From: Ursus arctos
Lineage: Eukaryota; Chordata; Mammalia; Carnivora; Ursidae
Length of the DNA: 64,000 nt
Reading direction: 5' to 3'
Assembly: GCF_023065955.2 (NCBI RefSeq)
Contig: NW_026622841.1
Location: 23,991,501-24,055,500, forward strand
This document shows positions 58,040 to 64,000 of this stretch, in pieces. Each line of letters begins with the position of its first letter. The first letter of the stretch is position 1. The notes beneath the pieces were generated by a model. That model made no database searches and had not been told where the DNA came from. It worked only from the letters and a program-made list of their open reading frames with translations. Position numbers and translations under genes: made by a program.

Positions 58040-58140
58040 TAATTTGCATCCTAACTTTGCCACTTACTCTCTGACTTGGGAAAGTCATTTCACCTCTGGC
58101 TCTTTATTTGTAAAGAGGTGGAAACCCTCTCAGTGGTTCA
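58040..58140 (+). mobile_element. MIR SINE core fragment
   Basis: The sequence 'actttgccacttactctctg' followed by 'gggaaagtcatttcacctct' is the MIR core. Confidence 0.6.
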
Positions 58141-58186
58141 GTCTGTGATCTGCGGAGCCCCACAGGTTCAGAAAAGGTGCTTTGAG

Positions 58187-58399
58187 GGGCGCCTGGGTGG
58201 CTCAGTCATTAAGCGTCTGCCTTCAGCTCAGGTCATGATCCCAGGGTCCTGGGATCGAGCCCCGGATCGGGCTCCCTGCTCAGTGGGAAGCCTGCTTTTC
58301 CCTCTTCCATTCCCCCTGCTGGTGTTCCCTCTCTTGCTGTGTCTCTCTCTGTCCAATAAATAAATACAATCTATAAAAAAAAAAAAAAAAAGAAAAGGT
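58187..58399 (+). mobile_element. Can-SINE, young copy upstream of DYM exon 5
   Basis: This is a forward full-length copy with perfect 13-bp duplication 'aaggtgctttgag' (58174-58186 and 58400-58412) and a long A tail. It ends about 450 bp before DYM coding exon 5. Confidence 0.95.
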
Positions 58400-58853
58400 A
58401 AGGTGCTTTGAGGCCCATCAAGGAGACCCAGTGTTTGATCAGATATTTACTGGGGGAAAGAGGTACAGGTATTCTACTGATTGAAACAAGCAGCTAGAGC
58501 AGCTTAATTTTTGGGGGGTCTATTTTGTATATTTCACTTCAGTGTAAGATTTCATTTGAAAAAACACAGTATAAAATAAGAGATTTGAAAACTGCTGGTC
58601 TACAGGAACCATAAGAGACCTTGACACATTAAAAGTTAGGTAATTAATAGCTAATGTTCAGAATTCCTATACTAGGTGAAGATTGTAGTATGTGCTAACT
58701 TGCTCATGGTTTGGATTTTATTAGAGGTCAACATTAGTGTCTGAGTTTATGTGGTAATAGCTGTTGTTATTCTCATTAGGAACGAAGACTGTACTTCTAA
58801 AAAGCTCTATTCTATTTTATATTTAAAAAAATTTTTTTTGTGTATCTTACCAG

Positions 58854-58926
58854 GTTCTGATTCTGAAGATCTTTTGGAAGAATTGCTCTGTTGTTTGATG
58901 CAGTTAATCACGGATATTCCACTCCT
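58854..58926 (+). CDS. DYM: DYM coding exon 5 (residues 141-165)
   Basis: This is a 73-nt exon between acceptor 'gtatcttaccag' and donor 'gtaagt' at 58927. It completes Ser141 and encodes SDSEDLLEELLCCLMQLITD followed by IPL and two bases of Leu165 (phase 2). The match to dymeclin is essentially exact. It combines an acidic SDSED patch with an amphipathic leucine-rich helix, consistent with the all-helical predicted fold. The next exon should begin with a G that completes Leu165; I find no further DYM exon before 64000. Confidence 0.95.
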
Positions 58927-58929
58927 GTA

Positions 58930-59980
58930 AGTTCTGGCCAAGCCAGGATTTGCTTTTTCTTCTTTGTATATTGAAGATGGTGATTGATCACGTCGAAGAG
59001 TTTGTGGGTCCTGGTGTAATATTTTTGTGTATGCCTTTTACGTATGCCTCTTTGTCCGTCCGTGGAGTTCTGCTGTTATCTTTTGCTTAATAATATTTAT
59101 ACTCTGACTATGCATTATCAAAACAAGAATTTTATGTTATAAGGGGAAAATAACCAAACTCTTTAGGAATCTTGAGCAAGTGATAGCACAGAATTGATCT
59201 CCGTAGTGCTATCTTTGAGCTCTCTGTTAACAGGTGGAAGAGAGTCTAACCCGTTTATGGGAGAGACAGCTCATGAGCCAGCCTGGATTCTCTCCTTCTT
59301 CGTTACTTCCTGATTTCTGACCTCTTTGGGAGACATCAGATTTCCATTTCCAGGCTTTTTTGAATTTAGGTGTTGTCCCTGAGATGTAGGGGACCATCTT
59401 CCACTAAAACTTCTGGGTAAGGGGACCTGTCTCAGCTAGGAGGTCTATCTTTTTGTTCTTGACAGCCCTCTTTCCTACTGTCTGGACTGTAGACAAGGTA
59501 GTGTGAGTTGTGTGGCTCTCTTGGCACCATGAGCCCAGAGACTCACAGAAGATTCTGCTTTGATATCATTGAGCTGCTGAACCAAAGTCATTACTACCAG
59601 TGCCCCCTCGTCACTTTCACCCCAGACTTCTCTTGTGAGGAAAATATAGCCTTATTTGTTTCCTGTAACTAGATTTCTGCCCCTCCAGCTGAACGCAATT
59701 CCTGTATTCCTATATGAATATGCGGTTCCTTTAAAATGTTCCTTTTAAAGCAGTTACTCTCAACTTTTAAAAAAAATTGTCTCTCTGGAGTCTTTTTAGA
59801 CATTTTTGTAATTGTCTCTCGCCACTAATGAAATTTGAATACCCTGTACACTGAATGTCTCTTTATATACTGTGGCCCTTTGGAGGGCCACAGATCATTA
59901 TGATATCTGTGAAGTTTTTCACACCTGGAGAATCAATTTTCACTCTCTTGGGGGAGATATCACCCCACCGAGAATGCATA
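58930..59980. other. Intron 6 start, nothing recognised
   Basis: No further DYM exon or known repeat is supported here. Confidence 0.4.
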
Positions 59981-59999
59981 TTTTAAAGGAATTATTTTT

Positions 60000-60107
60000 T
60001 TTTAAGACTGTATTCTTAAGTAATCTCTACACCCAATGTGGGGCTCACATTTAATAATCCTGAGATCAGGAGTACGTGCTCTACTGACCGAGCCAGCCAA
60101 GCGCCCC
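60000..60107 (-). mobile_element. Can-SINE, short form
   Basis: This is a reverse head-only copy, 'acccaatgtggggctcacat' to 'gccagccaagcgcccc', with duplication 'taaaggaattattttt' / 'taaaggatttaatttt'. Confidence 0.9.
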
Positions 60108-60109
60108 TA

Positions 60110-60540
60110 AAGGATTTAATTTTTTGAATAAAGAAGAAGAGTTTAAGATTGATCATGACAGAATCTCTGTGAACATGGGAATATCATCGGACATGGGCTG
60201 CTTGCCTGTGGCCCCAAAGGGAAGGACCAGGTCTTCGTGAGAAGACGGCCTCCTGGCCTCTGTTGTGCATAAGTGCAGCATCCAGAACGTAATCTAGATT
60301 TAGAAGCAAGCACCACCACTCCCTGTGGTGACTTGGTCTGCTCACATGCAGCCTGGAAGGCAGGGTTGGAGCGACGGAGGGATCACCTGGTGGGGGAGGG
60401 GTACAGGGGAAAACGCCTAATGCACACGGGACTCGTGTGGCAGACACAGTTACTTGCATTTCTGATGTCCTTTCTCGCCTTCTGTCTAACACCTCTCCGA
60501 TATTGTTTGGGGGGCCAGTGTGTGCCCAGCTTAGTTTTCG
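60110..60540. other. Intronic stretch, nothing recognised
   Basis: The sequence is moderately GC-rich. Open frames of about 100 codons on both strands are unsupported. Confidence 0.4.
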
Positions 60541-60559
60541 GGCACCTCAGCAACTAAAT

Positions 60560-60885
60560 GTGGCCCCATGACATGGTTTGGGTCAATGCTGTGTAAGCAG
60601 AAGTCATGACCTTGCAGAGCATGGACCTACAGCTTTTTTGCCCGCTGCCCTTCTCTTCCTTCTTGGGATGTGGAGACAGTGCTGGGGCCATCTTGAAACA
60701 GTGATCAGCGCCACATGCAAAGAATAGTGTCCCAGGAGCATGGGATATTAATGATACTGTGGAACTGTCACACCAGCCCTAGATGGCTTATCTTTGGATT
60801 TCTTCTGAAGTGAAAAAAAAAATAAACACTTATTTTGGTTAAGCCACTGTGGTCAGGTTTCTGTTACATGTGGTCAGATGTGGGA
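60560..60885 (+). mobile_element. MLT1-like LTR fragment
   Basis: The 3' part reads 'ttggttaagccactgtggtc' then 'aggtttctgttaca', the usual end of MLT1 (ERVL-MaLR) LTRs. The preceding 300 bp fits such an LTR loosely. The retroviral interior is absent. Confidence 0.5.
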
Positions 60886-60889
60886 AAGG

Positions 60890-62685
60890 GGGGAACACGT
60901 GGATTGTCTACTATTTACTTGTCATTGTATGTGTGATGCTTCATGGGTTCTTGACTTAATTTTTTAAATAGTTCCATCTCTATTATGTTTATGTCATTAC
61001 TAAATACCAGCTATTTAGTATATATCCTCAGTGAGTACATTCTTCCCCACCCCCCTTGTTAATGAAATGTCTTGGTGAAGTTAAGGGGAATGGAAGTAGT
61101 AAATCTCTTTAGCTGGTAAATAAGGCTTGAATACAATGAGTAGACCAGTCACTTAAACACTCTTGAGGAGCAAGCAGACAGTGTTGTAATATATCAAACG
61201 TTTCAGTGTTTTAATGTGTTTATACTTTTTAAATGAACTGAAAATGCACAGACAACCAGATGTCTTGTATTATGTACACTCAGCTCTAACCAGCTGCTGA
61301 AACAATTTCTCATGATTTAATGTTCTTGGAACTCCATCCTACAAGAAGGTTTGTCTTGGTAACAGTTTCCATGTGAAACCAAACTACTATTCAAATGTTT
61401 CATGCACTATAACCATAGTGCAGTGTTGGGTGTGGATCAGCTTCGGACTTAAGGGGGAGTATGAACTTGAAAAGTGGGGATGCTCTCGTTCCCGACCATC
61501 ATCGGTCTCATTGTAGGCTTGTCACGTTTACCATCGACACACCAGTGCTGCATCAGTAGGTGTGCGGCAAGACGAGCGTGGTGTTAGTGGCCACCGCGGG
61601 CAATTCAGAACTCACTTGGACGTTTCTTATGAGACTGTGAAATCATCCTGTTAGTATTGGAAGCCAGTGATTACCAAGAGCATAGATAGATATTTAGAGA
61701 TCTATACACTAAGTTTGAAATGATTCTTTATTATTAAGAGAACAGGGTCAACTGCCCTAGTTTAGATAAACTCCCAGAATTTGTAGGAATTCGCTTGTAA
61801 TAAAGCTTGACTTTTAAGTAGTTCGTGGATACTGCTTCTCAGACAGGTTGGGTATTTTTGATAAAATCTTCATTCTCTGAGATACAGATCTTCAAAGTCT
61901 GATTAAAATGCACATCTTCCAGGAATTCTTTCTGAATTCCATACCTCTCAGCATTTATATATTTAAAATAAAGATTAAGTCATCCACAGGCTCATGACTT
62001 GATGTTTTTCCAGTGTATATCGGGTTGATCCCACTAGAACTGAAATGAGTCTGCCAAAAGTAAAAGCCTGTTTTTGTTTTACCTTGTCTGTGATCTCAAG
62101 GAAGTGCTGGGGAAGGAATAAAGTAAGATGGAGGTATTTTCCTCAAGACACTAATAGAGAGTGTAATACAAAGAACATGGTTTGGCATGCTGGAGTCGAA
62201 AGTGCAACACTTAGAATTTGTGACATGGATCAGTTCTCTCAGTGTTACTGTTGAGGGGTTGAATGAGACCCCAATGACTTAGCCCAGTGGTGGGGCTTCG
62301 GTCGGGCCCTGGCAGCAGAGCCCAATACTTAGGTTTGCTCGTGATCCTCTCTTATGAAGTAGAAGTTATTTTGAGAATGTTTAGCTTGTCCTTTTACCTG
62401 GTTTTGGTGGTATTTTTGTGAAAGCCGTCACTCTTACCTGTATATGGTGATGCTCTGGTCAACCATAGGTCCTACCCCTTTCTCTAGTGCCACCACTCCA
62501 GACAGGTCACTGTGAGGTCTGCTCGGAGTGGGCCATTCTGCTGGCCCCAGGCTGGACATGCAGCCTCTTCCTCTGAGATCCATTTATGTGTTCTTATCAA
62601 CCTGTGAACTCAACTGTTCAGTTCTCAGCCTGGCCCTCATTTGCAAATTTTTCAGTTATAACCTTATATGAATGTTTATCTTTTT
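60890..62685. other. Repeat-poor intron 6 segment
   Basis: About 1.8 kb with no recognised repeat, gene or RNA. Confidence 0.4.
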
Positions 62686-62689
62686 CTTT

Positions 62690-62880
62690 AAAAAAAAAAA
62701 AATTATTTATTTATTTATTTAATGGGGGTGGGGAGAGAGAGAACACAAGTGGGAGAGGGAGAATCTCAAACAGACTCTGCGCTGAGCCTGACGTGGGGCC
62801 TGATCCCACAACCCTGAGATCACGACCTGAGCCGAAACCAAGAGTCAGATGCCCAACTGACTAAGCCACCCAGGTGCCCC
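62690..62880 (-). mobile_element. Can-SINE
   Basis: This is a reverse full-length copy, with a left A/T tract and a head ending 'taagccacccaggtgcccc'. The duplication is blurred ('gtttatcttttt' / 'cattgatcttttt'). Confidence 0.93.
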
Positions 62881-63029
62881 AGACATTGATCTTTTTTTAT
62901 AAGTTATATATTGATAAAGCTGAGACATTCCTAACTGACTGCCTTCACTGCCTTTTTCTGGGTGTGTCTGTGCAGTGTGACTTCGTCTGCCTCTCTAGTA
63001 CAGGGGTACTGATGTTATCTGCTGACCTC

Positions 63030-63490
63030 GTCCATCTCACTCTTGCTGCTTCAGCCACACAGGTGTCCATGCTAATTTGGAACATACCAACCCACTCCTG
63101 TCCCCAGGGCCTTTGCCCTTGCTGCTGCTGCTGCTTCCTTGAATATCTCCCTCCAGATATCTGCATGTTTCCTGTCCTGACTTTCACGCTTCTTTCTGCT
63201 CAGAGGAGGTCTGCTTCTTAGAAACAGCTGCTCTGACCACCATAACACAGCAGCACCCTTCTCATTCTCTGTTGTTATCATGCTTTGTTTTTTGTCTTTA
63301 CACTTCCCACCACTTTTCATATTATCTGTTACTCCTCTTGCTTGTGTTTCTCAAATAACATTAGAAGGAAAACTCTGAAAACAAGGACTGTTCTTGGGCC
63401 TGCATTGGTTTTGCTCACTGCTGTTATCCTTAGTATTCAGGCTGGCCTGGCACATGGTAGACTCTCAACAAATATTTGTTGAATGAGTAA
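63030..63490 (+). mobile_element. L2 LINE 3' end
   Basis: The order 'ccccagggcctttgcccttg', 'gcttcttagaaacagctgct', 'acaaggactgttcttgggcc' and 'caacaaatatttgttgaatg' follows the L2 3' end. It includes five CTG units at about 63121-63135. This is the best-preserved L2 here. Confidence 0.82.
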
Positions 63491-63494
63491 CATA

Positions 63495-64000
63495 GTAGGG
63501 GCACAACCTGTTCATTGTGCTTAAAGCGTTTGTCGTCATCTAGTCTATATGGAAACAGTATAGTGCTAAGAGTGCACTTCCATTGCAAGTGCAGTGGCTC
63601 AAAGCCCTTTGCACTTTGTATTTTGTATTATAAAAACTAGGCGTCTTATAGACAGAAGTAGAAAGGGGCTGTAGAAGCAGAAACACTGAAAGCTAATATA
63701 TATCCGAGGAAATACTTCCTGAAATATTTCCAAATAACAATATTTGAGGAAATGGTAGATTAGTTATAAATGCTGAGTGGTCCAGGGCCATGTAGTTTAG
63801 GGACAGTCAGCTTTATAGCTCAGCAGTCCTCATATTATCCCTTCACAGTGTAATAATCTCTCTTTTGTTAAGTTCATTCTGAAAAACATGTACTGGGAAT
63901 ATGCCATTGTCTCTAATGTACTAGGCCCTGGACAAAGAAAGGTGTGACTTCTGAAGAGCTTAGAGATGGGCAGATACATGGAAGGATAGCCCAGGAGGAT
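63495..64000. other. Window end in intron 6, nothing recognised
   Basis: No feature is supported. Confidence 0.4.

Larger units (their letters stand above)
9305..58926 (+). other. DYM: DYM (dymeclin) gene, partial: five coding exons and their introns
   Basis: Five exons on the + strand splice into one open frame of 494 nt. Intron phases in order are 2, 1, 2, 1, 2, and every acceptor ends in AG and every donor starts with GT. The product matches the N-terminal quarter of dymeclin (about 669 residues in human, from memory), a Golgi-associated cytosolic protein. Its loss causes Dyggve-Melchior-Clausen and Smith-McCort skeletal dysplasias in people. Intron lengths here are 25.6, 9.2, 1.0 and 13.2 kb, in keeping with the very large DYM locus of other mammals. 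The non-coding first exon and promoter are not in the window, and the exons after residue 165 lie beyond it. Confidence 0.96.

Noticed and set aside
3223..62880. Many similar units of about 200 bp, at first suggestive of an array
   Set aside because: They are dispersed tRNA-Lys SINEs with their own target duplications and both orientations, not a CRISPR or satellite array.
58930..64000. Search for the next DYM exon (continuing from Leu165)
   Set aside because: No segment encoding the expected continuation with an AG acceptor in the right phase was found; it probably lies beyond the window.

Overview
This window is vertebrate, and specifically carnivoran, nuclear DNA. It carries about forty copies of the tRNA-Lys-derived SINE family (Can-SINE/SINEC) that is restricted to Carnivora. 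The youngest copies have the 'gcacagcggttaag' head and the 'cgctatgagcctgcttc' body, which I associate with bears (giant panda/ursid type) rather than dogs. L1, L2, MIR and DNA-transposon relics fill much of the rest. There are no bacterial-style genes, operons or CRISPR arrays.

The only host protein-coding gene I can support is DYM (dymeclin), on the + strand. Five coding exons are present: 9305-9496 (5'UTR end plus ATG at 9357), 35137-35189, 44403-44496, 45499-45632 and 58854-58926. They join in one open frame of 494 nt, about 164 residues, with AG acceptors and GT donors throughout. The promoter and non-coding first exon lie upstream of the window, and the remaining C-terminal exons lie downstream of 64000. 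Everything else is intron: intron 1 (1-9304, partial), intron 2 (9497-35136, 25.6 kb), intron 3 (35190-44402), intron 4 (44497-45498, 1.0 kb), intron 5 (45633-58853) and intron 6 (58927-64000, partial).

Layout. 1-9300 has antisense L1 tracts (1690-5245) and SINEs. 9497-35136 is SINE-rich, with old antisense L1, MIR, L2 and a Tigger-like DNA element at 14327-14656. 35190-44402 has more antisense L1 and one comparatively young 5'-truncated sense L1 (39050-41237) whose ORF2 C-terminal half is still open for 612 codons. It also has a SINE chimera (43514-43850) that carries a second copy of a 185-bp sequence found again at 44892-45074. Intron 5 has an old sense L1 (51150-53200) interrupted by a SINE followed directly by an RPL10A processed pseudogene (51790-52465). 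Intron 6 has an MLT1-like LTR fragment, SINEs and an L2 copy.

I see no evidence of an undescribed gene system. The more unusual items are the SINE chimera with its dispersed duplication, the SINE/RPL10A compound insertion in L1, nested and back-to-back SINEs, and an antisense SINE close to a DYM exon. Boundaries of old repeats are approximate, because no alignment could be run. Comparisons with human DYM, RPL10A and repeat consensus sequences are from memory.
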